36,172 bases of DNA from assembly GCF_000485595.1 (NCBI RefSeq), contig NW_014577240.1, positions 110,659 through 146,830 of the forward strand, in the 5' to 3' direction. Origin of the DNA: Priapulus caudatus (taxonomy: Eukaryota > Priapulida > Priapulimorpha > Priapulimorphida > Priapulidae). Numbering within the stretch: position 1 is the stretch's first letter; each line of letters opens with the position of its first letter. A program made the translations under genes and the position numbers. Below are positions 28,401 to 36,172 of the stretch, in pieces. The notes under the pieces are model-generated. The model was not told where the DNA came from, ran no database searches, and saw only the letters and a list, made by a program, of their open reading frames with translations.

Positions 28401-31400
28401 ACAAACATTCAACATAAAAGGTATCTCTACACAAGCACACCCGAGCATGTAGACACCATGCTGAATTTGTAAAAAGACCCCCCTCAAAAAACTTTCAGCC
28501 TGGGTCGAGTGAAGGCAAAAATCTAAAGATTTTTTTAATTGTGGCCCAAGACTCAAAGGGAGAGGGATCAAAATGGTCAGGTTTTAAGAAGGGAAAGAGG
28601 CTATGGAACATTGGCACAATTCTGGCTGAAATAAATGGGGCAATGAGATTGAATATAGGCTATGGACAAAACTCATTGGCCATTAAAAAAAAATGAAATG
28701 GTCATTTTATTTTTCCAAGAATGTCAGCTTTTTAAGCAGTTATCAAAATTCATTTCTGGCATAGTAGACATGCCTTGTTTTTAAAAGTCAGCCACTTATA
28801 ACATAGGCGAGACTGGTTCTGTTTTGTGATACTGTGCTGGAACAACACCCTCTTACAAATAACAGTAATGAGTAGCATCAGTTCAATTTTAGAGGCTCCG
28901 CTCTCACATAAAGTCTAGGAAACCCTTCCTTGTGGTGCTTAGCCCAGATATCCCAAAACCCAAAAGCCTTGTGTACCACCCCGATGGTGGTTGTCTGATC
29001 TCACAATCAACTTAACACAGTGCCATTGCTCAGTGACATGTTAAAACTATTTTCATCTTCACTAATTTTTCTAATGAAATTAACCTCAGACAATGTTCTT
29101 TTTACCCGAAAGTTTCATGTTTTTTTTAAATGGTATCTTTGTAAAACTTGCATAGTCACCTCTCAAGGAATGGAACTAATGTACAGCTGTCAGCTTGTAA
29201 ATAAAATTTCCAAGTATTGTTGGATGAGACACATTCATTTGATCATGCATCAACATCGAATCACGAGTTCATACTCGCTACTGATACACAGCATGGCCAT
29301 GTAACTTACAATGTAACATTAGATTAGGCAGATTCTGCTTGAAAATTAAAAATTGTCCTACAATGTGGTGGCAATGTGGTTACATATAATTTTATCCTGT
29401 GAGATTTACTATGAGTATTTTACAATCATGAGCCATTACTACTACCCAACAATATTTATGGACTTTAAACCGACTATGTCATGAATAAATTGGAAAACTG
29501 CATAAGTGTGGACAAATTGGGTCTCACCTACTAGCGGACTTTTTCTACGGCACAACAATCACCACAAATTTGTGGTGTTATAGACTATAGTATAAAACAA
29601 CAAATGAACAGCCATGAAACCATCCCACAAAACTAGCGCACGTAGTTAGGTGACGCAAATATTTAGAGAATGGTCTCACAAGAGTAAAAATCATGTGCTA
29701 GGTTTGTTGACATGTGTAAACAATCTAATTTGAAATGCAGATCGGTGCACATATTGGTGGAGACAATGTTGTGCGAGTGTTCTATGACATGTTAGCCTTA
29801 CTACATGCATTTGGTGTTATGCGAGTATGAGAACGGTTAAGATATTATGAAAACGGTTGGTAAAAATATGAGAAATCCTCACTTTTAACACGTACAGTCA
29901 TAAATTGGCATTTTAGTGTACAAAAACATTACATGCCATATGGAGTATTCTTGGTCAAAATTTAAATGACGTTTTTTTTAATGTGGTAATTAATTGCCCA
30001 TTGAAAATGCCCTAAGTTAACCTAAGATTTAGCTTAGATTAACTAGACTAGGCTAACTAAGGCATGCATAGGCATATGTATATATGCTATACTGTAGTAT
30101 AAGTAGGTATCACAGTAAAGCACATTATTGCGGTTCCTGCTGCACCACAAGTGAGAAAAAGCTTCCCTTTCAACAGGCGAAATTCGCACCAAGATTATTA
30201 TTTTAATGGGAAAATTATATACCATTTGAAAGCTGAATGTATAGACTCTTGCTTTATGATATTTTCATTAAAATATACCATTCACTCACAGAGGTATTAG
30301 ACCCTGAACACTCTGCTAGCTGGGCATATATTACGTCTTTCGCCAGCCATTGTGAAAAGCCATCGTTGCAAGGGGATAGCTCTAGTCCCAGGCGCTTTTA
30401 CGCCGATGTAGTAATCATTTAGAAAACATAACAGTCACACAGAGCAGGGTTTTAGCTTTAATTTCATGTGAAATATGTTGGGGTAGGTAATAAAATATTC
30501 CTCTAAAATTACGGTTAAGGATTTTAATCGGGTAATTTTCATCGAAACGTCGAACTATTTTTCGTGATTTTCATATCAAAATGGAGAGAATTTAACGAAG
30601 AACCCGATAAGCAATGAGCCAATATTCACTGTGAGATGGCGTGGCAGCGCATAGCGGCTGAATATAAGGTATACGAACGAAGCATCAACACAGCGCGTTA
30701 CAATCATGCGCGCAGCAAAGAAGGTAACGTCTTTGCCGGCAACTGATCAAGCGAGTCGAGCGTCGAAACTAATCACTTCTTTCACGAAATTAGTTACTAT
30801 ATATCCTCTACGGTCGTATTTTATTGTTTTAATGATATTTTGCAGTTTGGGAAAAATAGAACTAGAAGACGAAATAATCAGCGCTGTATCTTTCTTATCG
30901 ATCTTGCCGGTCCACACTGGCGAGCTGCGAGTCGGTGTTTATGTTTTGTTTATGTGTTGCTAGTCGATCTACAGCAGCGTACAGCTGGTGTAGTACTCAC
31001 TGTACTCACTGAGGTCTTTGAATTTAAACAATTTATGACGAAACAACTGAATAGTTATCTAGACTAGTAAACATGTATTTCAAAATTGATGTAATGAGAA
31101 ATATGAAAATTACATTTTATCCTTGATGAATGGCGTGCATTTTTGTTTGTTAAAAATGCACTTGCGCGGCAGTTTAGAGCCACAGCGCGCGCTATGTTGC
31201 AGCGCGCGCGCGGTGCGTTGCGGGGCTATGTTTGGATACAGTTTAAAAAATTAGTGGACATTTGTCATGGTCCATATTCACAGTCTTTTAAACTTGATAC
31301 CTATTGCTTGGTCTCCAAATACTTCTGTGTACCGTACGGTTTTGAATTTATGTGGATTTGAAAATGCATTGAGAACTTGCGCGCAACTAGTAAAAATGTG

Positions 31401-33902
31401 CATTGTTACACATGGCAAAATATGCTTTATAAGGGTTTTCAAAAAATCATTAAAACAAATAAAAATTTTGCACAACCTGAAAACAATAGGAGAGTTGTAT
31501 GCCATAGGTAGTTTAAGATGACATCAGTTCAATGTCACTGAAGGGTGCATTTCTGAGATATGACTGTGCAAATATTACTGATTATCACTTATGCGTTAAT
31601 TTAAACAAAATCGACCTTTCCCATTACTTTTAAATAAGCATATCTCAAAAAGTATACATTCAAATTTGACAAATGAGGTATCAAAATGTTTCTTTTCAAG
31701 AGCTTTATAATAAAATCCACAAAGTTTAAAAATTTAGTGCACTTTAAAAATATCACTGTGATACCTACTATAAGTATGGCATCATGTCTTGACTGCAGAA
31801 AATTTGTGTGGCAGTATCATTGCAGGAGCAACCGCAAAATTTGCAGCATACAATGGTACAATATCAGCAACATTTGCAGCAATGCCAGCATGCAACAGTA
31901 CAATATCATTACATTATCATGGTTAATAATTATCACATTTGCAGCATCATGCAATGCCAATGGTACAATATCAGCAACTTCTGCTATACTGCTTAAAAAC
32001 TAAAATTGTGATTAACTTGAAAACATTCCTCCCTGGACGTTATTCCTCACGGACTGTCCAGAATAAAAGTAGAAGTAGAAGAATGGAGAGAATTTGTCTC
32101 AAGGATCTGGATCTGGATAGTTTACTGTGTAGCCCACGGTTACGTGGATAATAACGCAGAGACATTCCGTAAGGAATAAACGTCCAGGGCTATAGCTAGC
32201 TATGGGGTGTGACCTAGCTTGGGTAAAGCCAGGTAGTTAGCCTTTCAGCCGAATGGCAATGAGGGTGGTCACAGCCAGGGTTTCTTCTACATATGAGGCA
32301 CTGCAGCACACCGCCGTTGTCAAATTTAACAACGCCGTTGTGAAAATGTTCCTGTATTTACCTGCCGTTGTCAAAATAGTGTCAATCCAAAAATAAATAG
32401 ATCATCACGTGCTTCTGACTATATACATGGAAAATCGTAATGAAATTCACAGCAACGTTTCTTTTTGCGTGCCGGCACACTCCTGTGTCATTCCTGATTG
32501 CAGCTTTTCCCTCGATTCCGGGAGTTTTCCTGTCGCTCCCTCATATCAGCGCGGGGGGCAACCCTACATATACAGCAATAAGCATACCCAAGTGACTGTA
32601 ACAATCAGTGCATTCACCCCCCCCCTTACTTCAATCAATGCCGCCCCAGCCAGCAAGCACGAGCCACGATGTGCACAGCCACGGACGTGGGTAACAGGGG
32701 TGTCGCGGGCTGCTTTTTTTCTTCTTTTTTTCTTTTGTATGAATGCGTGAGAATGCGTAGGGCATGCGGGAGTGCGGGAGAAGGGGTCCAGATGCGTGAG
32801 TCTCCCGCGAAATGTGCAGCATGAGACTTGGTAGGTCTGCTAACAGAATAAGATTTAAACTATAAGGTGAAATTTTATTTTCGAGGTGCACCAAATACAG
32901 TCTTAGATATTCCAATTTTCAAAATTTTGCTGGGGGAGACCATCAGAACCCCCTCTACCTCTCTCCCCCATGTCTGCCTGCAAAATCCACATTCATGCCT
33001 ACTGCACACCTTTGAATCCATCATGCGCGTTTTTCCCCAAACTGGCCATTACCGCCGTTGTCTAATTTTCCCTCAGAAGAAACCCTGCACAGCCAGTTTT
33101 TTGCGCCCCTCGGTGGTTCTTTTACGTCCCCAATGGCCTTAGTATTACTGGAGACGGGACCGCCATTTTACGTGATCATCCGAGCCACGGGAGATTCACA
33201 GTCTCCAATGTTGAGAGCCAGGGGCCTATTGTGAGAAACAAAATTAGTCTTAACATTAACTTTTTCTCTTAGACCGTCGTCAGAAACGCTGCGAAGTTAC
33301 CTGAATGAAAAATCGCAGCAGATTTCCTCATAACAATACGAAACAAAGCGCTGTCGATGGTCTATGACAAAATGTTAGTGTTAAAACTAATGTTAAGACT
33401 AATTTTGTTTCTGACAACGGGCTCCAGGTTTTTACACCTTGAGAAAATTCACTGCCCCGACCGGGGTTTGAACTCACAGTCACAGCCTTCAGTGGACAGT
33501 ATAGTATTACTATTAGTGTATACGTAGCCTGACCACTGGGCCACGAAGGCGCTCCATAAGAAGCTCCCGAAGGATAGAGAGCATGTCCAGTAATAAAATC
33601 ATCCTATCCAATCACCATCCTGGACATCATCTCTATCCTTGAACCGAGAATTCCAGGTCCAGGACTAGGAATGACACTCACGCTGACTGACGGACACTGA
33701 CAGAACTAATGACGTAATGATGTAGCTCTCAATTAACGTTATATAGAACCAATAACAAATATTAAACTATTGAAAACAAATTACACAATATCAAATAGCT
33801 ATTTACAAAAAACCCTGGATCTTTGTCAGTTTCTTCATTTAGTTTTCGCTTCTCTGTTACTTTCTTGACTTGTGAACTCATGTTATCAATGGCGGCAGCC
33901 AT
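16312..33902 (-). CDS. BOP1: BOP1 / Erb1 ribosome biogenesis protein, 19 coding exons
   Basis: Family knowledge: BOP1 (yeast Erb1) works in the nucleolus with PES1 and WDR12 (PeBoW complex) in maturation of the large-subunit rRNAs and 60S assembly. Seen: nineteen exons with GT-AG borders and matching phases splice into 755 codons, against about 746 in human. The protein has a lysine-rich start, an acidic serine/glutamate stretch (about 33-136) with DTSDSEES, a BOP1NT domain (about 137-415) with [29 protein letters not shown] and [15 protein letters not shown], then WD40 repeats (about 416-755) ending [21 protein letters not shown] chose the first in-frame ATG (A at -3, G at +4); an in-frame TAG lies just before it. 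A second ATG sits seven codons downstream. No frameshift, stop or missing block is visible, so the gene looks intact. No paralogue is expected to match this well across the whole length. Confidence 0.96.
16918..17025 (-). CDS. BOP1: BOP1 exon 18 (669-705)
   Basis: [20 protein letters not shown] then [14 protein letters not shown]. Donor GTGAGT after GC. Exon 19 supplies T, giving Ala where human has Asn (MVYNDLLQNP). Confidence 0.97.
17419..17503 (-). CDS. BOP1: BOP1 exon 17 (641-669)
   Basis: [20 protein letters not shown] then TKPYQTLR, matching human [20 protein letters not shown]. Ends with AG of an Arg codon at GTAAAC. Confidence 0.97.
17589..18195 (+). mobile_element. TTAA-flanked non-autonomous DNA transposon, copy 1
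   Basis: Begins TTAA-AGGGATAC and ends GTATCCCT-TTAA, so the terminal inverted repeats meet a TTAA target duplication, as in piggyBac or Kolobok families. No transposase frame. It lies in the BOP1 intron between exons 16 and 17. A second, inverted copy occurs 5 kb away. Confidence 0.85.
18394..18496 (-). CDS. BOP1: BOP1 exon 16 (607-641)
   Basis: [20 protein letters not shown] followed by [11 protein letters not shown], colinear with human VRLYHLLRQELTKKLMPNCK. Ends one base into Gly at GTAACT. Confidence 0.97.
18681..18755 (-). CDS. BOP1: BOP1 exon 15 (582-606)
   Basis: [20 protein letters not shown] then YLFVA. Acceptor GTTCTAG, donor GTAAGT, phase 0. Confidence 0.96.
18850..18868 (+). 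repeat. Poly-C run
   Basis: A run of about 16 C with no interruption in the BOP1 intron between exons 14 and 15. Confidence 0.9.
19029..19139 (-). CDS. BOP1: BOP1 exon 14 (545-581)
   Basis: [20 protein letters not shown] and [11 protein letters not shown]. The LSRRRSQ motif is diagnostic for BOP1. Donor GTAAGC. Confidence 0.98.
19455..19534 (-). CDS. BOP1: BOP1 exon 13 (518-544)
   Basis: [20 protein letters not shown] then LTLEFKK. Phase fits on both sides. The donor GTGCAT is weaker than its neighbours. Confidence 0.9.
20041..20445 (+). mobile_element. TAA-flanked MITE, PIF/Harbinger-like
   Basis: Terminal inverted repeats AGCCTAGGACACACT and AGTGTGTCCTAGGCT are flanked by TAA on both sides. 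A 3-bp TAA/TTA duplication is the hallmark of PIF/Harbinger. The element is about 399 bp, more GC-rich than the host intron, with no transposase. It lies in the BOP1 intron between exons 12 and 13. Confidence 0.85.
20544..20647 (-). CDS. BOP1: BOP1 exon 12 (483-518)
   Basis: [20 protein letters not shown] matches human VLLLNPALGDRLVAGST. Begins with the C completing an Ile codon and ends with a single G at GTGTGT. Confidence 0.94.
20874..21006 (-). CDS. BOP1: BOP1 exon 11 (439-483)
   Basis: Reads [20 protein letters not shown], a canonical WD repeat end, then [13 protein letters not shown]. Begins with the two bases completing Gly and ends with AT before GTAAGA. Confidence 0.96.
21173..21242 (-). 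CDS. BOP1: BOP1 exon 10, first WD40 strand set (416-439)
   Basis: [20 protein letters not shown], with the GH dipeptide that opens a WD repeat. Ends one base into a Gly codon at GTAGGT. Confidence 0.95.
21631..21711 (-). CDS. BOP1: BOP1 exon 9 (389-415)
   Basis: [20 protein letters not shown], the linker from BOP1NT to the propeller. Acceptor TTTTTTCAG, donor GTAAGT. Confidence 0.97.
21845..22006 (-). CDS. BOP1: BOP1 exon 8 (335-388)
   Basis: [20 protein letters not shown] and [18 protein letters not shown], the latter nearly identical to human. Donor GTATGA, phase 0. Confidence 0.98.
22499..22720 (-). CDS. BOP1: BOP1 exon 7 (261-334)
   Basis: Largest internal exon but one. It carries [17 protein letters not shown] and [19 protein letters not shown], the strongest family signature in the window. 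Acceptor CAAACAG, donor GTAAGC. Confidence 0.98.
22821..23409 (-). mobile_element. TTAA-flanked non-autonomous DNA transposon, copy 2 (inverted)
   Basis: Reverse complement of the element at 17589, sharing long blocks such as CTACAGACCGAGGGTGTTTC and GATTAGCCCTCGGTCTGTAA. TTAA lies at both ends. The copies differ by many substitutions and small indels, so neither insertion is recent. It lies between BOP1 exons 6 and 7. Confidence 0.85.
23442..23523. mobile_element. 60-bp fold-back element with 11-bp direct repeats
   Basis: An 11-base direct repeat (TACCAAGCACC) flanks a hairpin with arms TAGCTCTAGTAGTATAGCC (23453-23471) and GGCTATAGTACTAGAGCTA (23496-23514). The structure looks like an insertion with target-site duplication. 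Confidence 0.7.
23773..23788 (+). repeat. Short CCCTAA telomere-type run
   Basis: CCCTAACCCTAACCCTA, about three units, in a BOP1 intron. Too short to be a real telomere. Confidence 0.8.
23935..24020 (-). mobile_element. tRNA-derived SINE-like fragment
   Basis: On the minus strand there is an A-box-like TAGGCCAACGG, then a B-box-like GGATCGAATCC about 35 bases on, followed by a T run. The stems do not form a clean tRNA, so a SINE head or tRNA relic is likely. Confidence 0.55.
24263..24456 (+). promoter_or_regulatory. Two clusters of TGACC(T) half-sites (DR1-like)
   Basis: TGACCTTTGACCTGTGACC at 24263 and TGACCTTTGACCTTTGACC at 24438. TGACCTTTGACC is the classical DR1 arrangement bound by HNF4/RXR-type nuclear receptors. 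It sits in a repeat-like intronic setting, so function is unproven. Confidence 0.35.
24627..24728 (-). CDS. BOP1: BOP1 exon 6 (227-260)
   Basis: [18 protein letters not shown] then [16 protein letters not shown], the conserved block before the KMGWI motif. Acceptor TTTCTAG, donor GTGAGA, phase 0 at both ends. Flanked by large introns full of repeats. Confidence 0.96.
25721..25809. repeat. GC-rich inverted repeat
   Basis: Core arms CCCGCTATACGGATTCGCGC (25737-25756) and GCGCGAATTCGTATAGCGGG (25774-25793), with weaker pairing outside, about 17 bases apart. It sits beside the LTR-like segment. Confidence 0.75.
25816..26280 (+). mobile_element. Possible solo LTR
   Basis: The block has a TATA box (AGTATATAA near 25995), a downstream GA-rich leader-like stretch, and ATTAAA at 26195 followed by T-rich sequence, in LTR order. 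It starts TGTAATAC and could end GTACTACA. No target duplication or internal retrotransposon genes were found. Confidence 0.35.
26514..26631 (-). CDS. BOP1: BOP1 exon 5 (188-226)
   Basis: [19 protein letters not shown] followed by [11 protein letters not shown], colinear with the human DPMTGRDLRLTDEQ segment. Ends in phase 0 at GTAAAT. Confidence 0.96.
27012..27163 (-). CDS. BOP1: BOP1 exon 4, start of BOP1NT domain (137-187)
   Basis: [19 protein letters not shown] and [15 protein letters not shown] are close to invariant in the family. The exon ends two bases into the Trp codon at a GTGAGG donor, and exon 5 supplies the last G. Confidence 0.97.
27539..27622 (-). CDS. BOP1: BOP1 exon 3 (109-136)
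   Basis: Contains [15 protein letters not shown], matching the conserved DEYAEDSSDEED stretch just before the BOP1NT domain. Phase 0 at both ends; donor GTGTGT. Confidence 0.95.
27941..28168 (-). CDS. BOP1: BOP1 exon 2, acidic region (33-108)
   Basis: Opens [20 protein letters not shown] after a T-rich acceptor and ends NTT before a GTGTGT donor. The DSEES motif matches the human protein. The rest is low-complexity Glu/Asp/Ser/Lys, typical of the disordered N-terminus. Confidence 0.92.
32031..32189. mobile_element. 159-bp MITE-like inverted-repeat element
   Basis: Ends CCCTGGACGTTATTCCTCAC and GTAAGGAATAAACGTCCAGGG are inverted copies of about 23 bases with one or two differences. No coding content. 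A target duplication is unclear. Confidence 0.7.
33218..33428. mobile_element. 211-bp MITE-like element with 43-bp inverted termini
   Basis: Left end GGGCCTATTGTGAGAAACAA, continuing AATTAGTCTTAACATTA, matches inverted right end TAATGTTAAGACTAATTTTG, continuing TTTCTGACAACGGGCTCC. Mismatches are few. It abuts a SINE-like sequence on its right. Confidence 0.75.
33429..33556 (-). mobile_element. tRNA-derived SINE
   Basis: The minus strand has the A box TGGCCCAGTGG and then the B box GAGTTCAAACCCCGGTCGGG. The C-C-C-C-G-G-T-C-G-G-G-G ending after the B box is typical of tRNA-head SINEs. The spacing between boxes is longer than in a plain tRNA. Confidence 0.7.
33570..33640. repeat. Inverted repeat with 21-bp arms
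   Basis: AAGGATAGAGAGCATGTCCAG pairs with the segment at 33620-33640 with one mismatch and a 29-base loop, immediately next to the SINE. Confidence 0.8.
33807..33902 (-). CDS. BOP1: BOP1 exon 1 (residues 1-32)
   Basis: Starts [20 protein letters not shown] and ends at a GTAAAT donor in phase 0, matching the phase 0 acceptor of exon 2. The basic N-terminus fits the family, but this part is poorly conserved. The link to exon 2 across 5.6 kb rests on phase, splice site and start context rather than on homology. Confidence 0.72.
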
Positions 33903-34358
33903 ACTCTACTATACTGCCACCTATTGCTAATCTTTTAAATTAAAGAATGGTATCTTGTTCGTGGTAATCAGCAGCATTATGGGTGCAACAATTGTTTTGG
34001 CAATTTTCGAATGGCATTTGTTTGTTTTGGAAATCAGATATGTGAGTTTATTATTAATATTACTTGGAGTGACTACTGTTTGTGGATGAGAAGGGAATAA
34101 AACTTGGCGATAACGCAGCATCATTGTTCACGGTAGACTTAGTAATCACCAATAAAACGTGAAAGTTAGCGTGTTAGACAAAGACTAGGCCTAGCTAATA
34201 ATATTATTATTAATAACTTCTGCTTGACAGCCGACAGCCTACGTAACGTACGTAGCCTCGTAGGCTAGCTCTAGTACTAGTAGTAGTAGTACTAGTACTA
34301 GTAGTAGTACTATATAGTCTATAGCCCGCGTTCATTAACTGCCGCTGGAGGAAAATAA
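33903..34358. other. BOP1 5' flank
   Basis: Presumed 5'UTR and promoter of BOP1, read leftwards. I see no clear TATA box. At 34264-34320 a quasi-palindromic CTAGTA/GTACTAG run occurs. No divergent gene recognised. Confidence 0.45.
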
Positions 34359-34494
34359 CCTTAGGTATCACGAAGTGTGTTATAGGGTTAGGGTTAGGGT
34401 TTTTGCATCATTCCTTGATATACGGAAAGTATCATATGTACATCAGTAATTGATGATAGACAGAAATCTGTCCATCACTTCGTGATACCTAAGG
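34359..34494. mobile_element. 136-bp inverted-repeat element carrying TTAGGG repeats
   Basis: Perfect 19-base inverted ends (CCTTAGGTATCACGAAGTG). The inside includes AGGGTTAGGGTTAGGGTTT at about 34384. No coding content. Confidence 0.75.
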
Positions 34495-34892
34495 GCTTTT
34501 TAAGGTGCCTAAAGTGGATTTGCACCCTTTAGGCTTTACTCTTTAGCTTTACGAAGTAATGTTTCATTGTTTGCCATTGGCATTTATTACGCTGTGGCTC
34601 CTCGACCGGACACATCTCGCGGAGGGAAGGGAAGGAAGACATTGCGTCTGAACAGAGGAGTTGCTCCGACCTGTGATATTGGAGGATAAAAATAGAATTC
34701 GTGACGTACGTTTCGTTTTCATTTTGCATACCCCGCCGCACACTAGGCCCTATTAGTATTAGGCCTAAAGTAATATTAAGTATTATGCTATGACCGGTAC
34801 GGCGGTAGGAAAATGTACTAACTATCATGTGGCGTGAACGATTTGAGTTACATTTCTATAAATTCTAGCTATTATAGACACATGTCTCAGCC

Positions 34893-35803
34893 TTATGGCC
34901 CTGTCACACCTCGACGATTTAGCCAGCGTATGCCGACGTATCAAAATTTCTCTAAAATGCTGGCATACGCTGAACTACCGATGTTTTTTTCAATTTTGGG
35001 CGTATACATAGCGTATTCATAACGAGTTGGACGTATACTTAACGTATTAGGAACGTATATAGAACGTTTCGATAACTTATAGATAACTTATATCAACAAA
35101 TACTTAGCGTGTTGCCGGCGTTCACAACTTATGCCCAATGATAGTCTAACTTATGCATATAGCGCGTGGCAGCGTATCGCCGACGATCACGTGTCATAGC
35201 CTATAAAAAGGCTGCCGCTTGACGATTCAAATCATAACCGCACTAGACATCACAGTATCAACATGCCAATACCATTTTTATATACCAATTCTCCTAAACG
35301 CTGCCAATACGCCATTATACGGTAGCTGTAAGTTAGAAACATGTTCAGTAAGTTCTGTGGTCGTTCGGAACACGTCAAATACGTCTACATACGTCAATAT
35401 GTGTTGGAGATAAGTTACACATAGGTTCAAAGCACGTTACTCATAGGTTAGAAATAAGTTTGGGTACGCTAGACATTATCTCGACGTATTTCGACTTATG
35501 AGTAACTTACAAGTAACGTGTGTGAACGTGTGTCAACGATCGCATAACTTACCTACAACTTATATGGCCCGCGTATGCGGGACGTATGGGCATACGCTGG
35601 CATACGTCGGAAAATTTTGAGCATGCTCAAAATTTTCCGACGACCTCGCCGTACTACGATGTATACCATGCTGCGTGCTTCAGCGTGCTCTTAACTTATA
35701 CAAAGCTTACCCATAACTTATTCGACGTACGCCAGCATATTCACCAAATTGTTCATACGTCGGTATACGCTGGCTTTCATACAGAGGTGTGACAGCGCCA
35801 TTA
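34893..35803 (+). mobile_element. 905-bp TTA-flanked non-autonomous element
   Basis: TTA lies on both sides of ends TGGCCCTGTCACACCT and AGGTGTGACAGCGCCA. The inverted ends continue with GCCAGCGTATGCCGACGTAT. A TTA duplication suggests PIF/Harbinger. The interior is dense in AACTTAT and ACGTAT words and has a perfect 34-bp palindrome. No transposase frame. Confidence 0.82.
35607..35640. repeat. Perfect 34-bp palindrome
   Basis: TCGGAAAATTTTGAGCA is followed directly by its exact reverse complement, with no loop. Confidence 0.98.
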
Positions 35804-35907
35804 ATCTCTGTGAATTTTGAGTATTGAAGCGTGATTAGTCTAATTAATTAGCAAATATGCACGTGCGGTATCGCTCATACTTACCCAGATAGCATGCTTA
35901 ACACGTC

Positions 35908-36172
35908 TTCGGAACACGTCAAATACGTCTACATCTGTCAATATGTGTTGGAGATAAGTTACACATAGGTTCAAAGCACGTTACTCATAGGTTAGAAATA
36001 AGTTTGGGTACGCTAGACATTATCTCGACGTATTTCGACTTATGAGTAACTTACAAGTAACGTGTGTGAACGTGTGTCAACGATCGCATAACTTACCTAC
36101 AACTTATTGCCCGCGTATGCGGCACGTATGGGCATACGTCGGAAAATTTTGAGCATGCTCAAAATTTTCCGA
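35908..36172 (+). mobile_element. Partial second copy of the 905-bp element
   Basis: Direct repeat of 35364-35641 starting TTCGGAACACGTCAAATACG, with only a few differences: two short deletions (about 2 and 11 bases) and a few substitutions. It includes the 34-bp palindrome, at 36139-36172. It runs off the window. Confidence 0.85.

Larger units (their letters stand above)
28169..33806 (-). other. BOP1 intron 1 (5.6 kb)
   Basis: No exon recognised inside. It holds a palindrome CACCACAAATTTGTGGTG (about 29559), a short duplicated TGGTACAATATCAGCAAC word (about 31854 and 31960), the small elements listed at 32031 and 33218, and the SINE at 33429. The CCGCCGTTGTC word recurs near 32310 and 33050. 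Confidence 0.55.

Noticed and set aside
33429-33556. A functional tRNA gene with intron
   Set aside because: The box spacing is long and cloverleaf stems are lacking. It is flanked by other repeats.
34384-34402. A chromosome end or recent telomere fusion
   Set aside because: Only three TTAGGG units, enclosed by inverted repeats and followed by ordinary sequence.

Overview
The window is animal nuclear DNA: intron-rich split genes with GT-AG splice sites, many small transposon remnants, extreme microsatellites and short TTAGGG-type runs. A marine invertebrate is the best guess (deuterostome or lophotrochozoan-like), but the sequence does not fix the phylum. There are no operons, ribosome binding sites or prokaryotic features. 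Both recognisable genes lie on the minus strand. All exon coordinates were worked out by hand from splice sites, reading phase and remembered family sequence; no alignment program was run.

Right half (33902 down to 16312): a complete BOP1/Erb1 homologue, the ribosome-biogenesis protein of the PeBoW complex. Nineteen coding exons join with consistent phase at every junction into 755 codons, close to the length of the human protein (about 746). The layout is a basic and then acidic N-terminus, the BOP1NT domain, and a C-terminal WD40 propeller. Its introns hold transposon-like elements: two inverted copies of a TTAA-flanked element of about 0.6 kb, a TAA-flanked PIF/Harbinger-like element, a 60-bp fold-back with an 11-bp direct repeat, tRNA-derived SINE-like pieces and an LTR-like segment. 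Intron 1 (5.6 kb) carries a further small element.

Left half (14107 down past base 1): the 5' part of a second gene. It encodes a membrane-anchored protein resembling the N-terminal region of animal proteins annotated as putative phosphoenolpyruvate synthase or rifampicin phosphotransferase-like. Ten coding exons are visible. The catalytic domains would lie beyond the left edge. The intron between its eighth and ninth visible exons (761-9529) is a pile-up of simple DNA: hexamer and 12-mer arrays, an ATTGAATGTTTGAATGATT family, about 4.4 kb of almost pure purine on the plus strand, a 12-base N gap and about 0.75 kb of TATC repeat. One exon (about 35-45 residues) expected here was not found and may lie in the gap or a misassembled repeat.

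The 2.2 kb between the genes has only microsatellites and the BOP1 3' flank. Upstream of BOP1 are an inverted-repeat element holding TTAGGG repeats, a 905-bp TTA-flanked element, and a partial second copy of that element whose perfect 34-bp palindrome ends exactly at the window edge.
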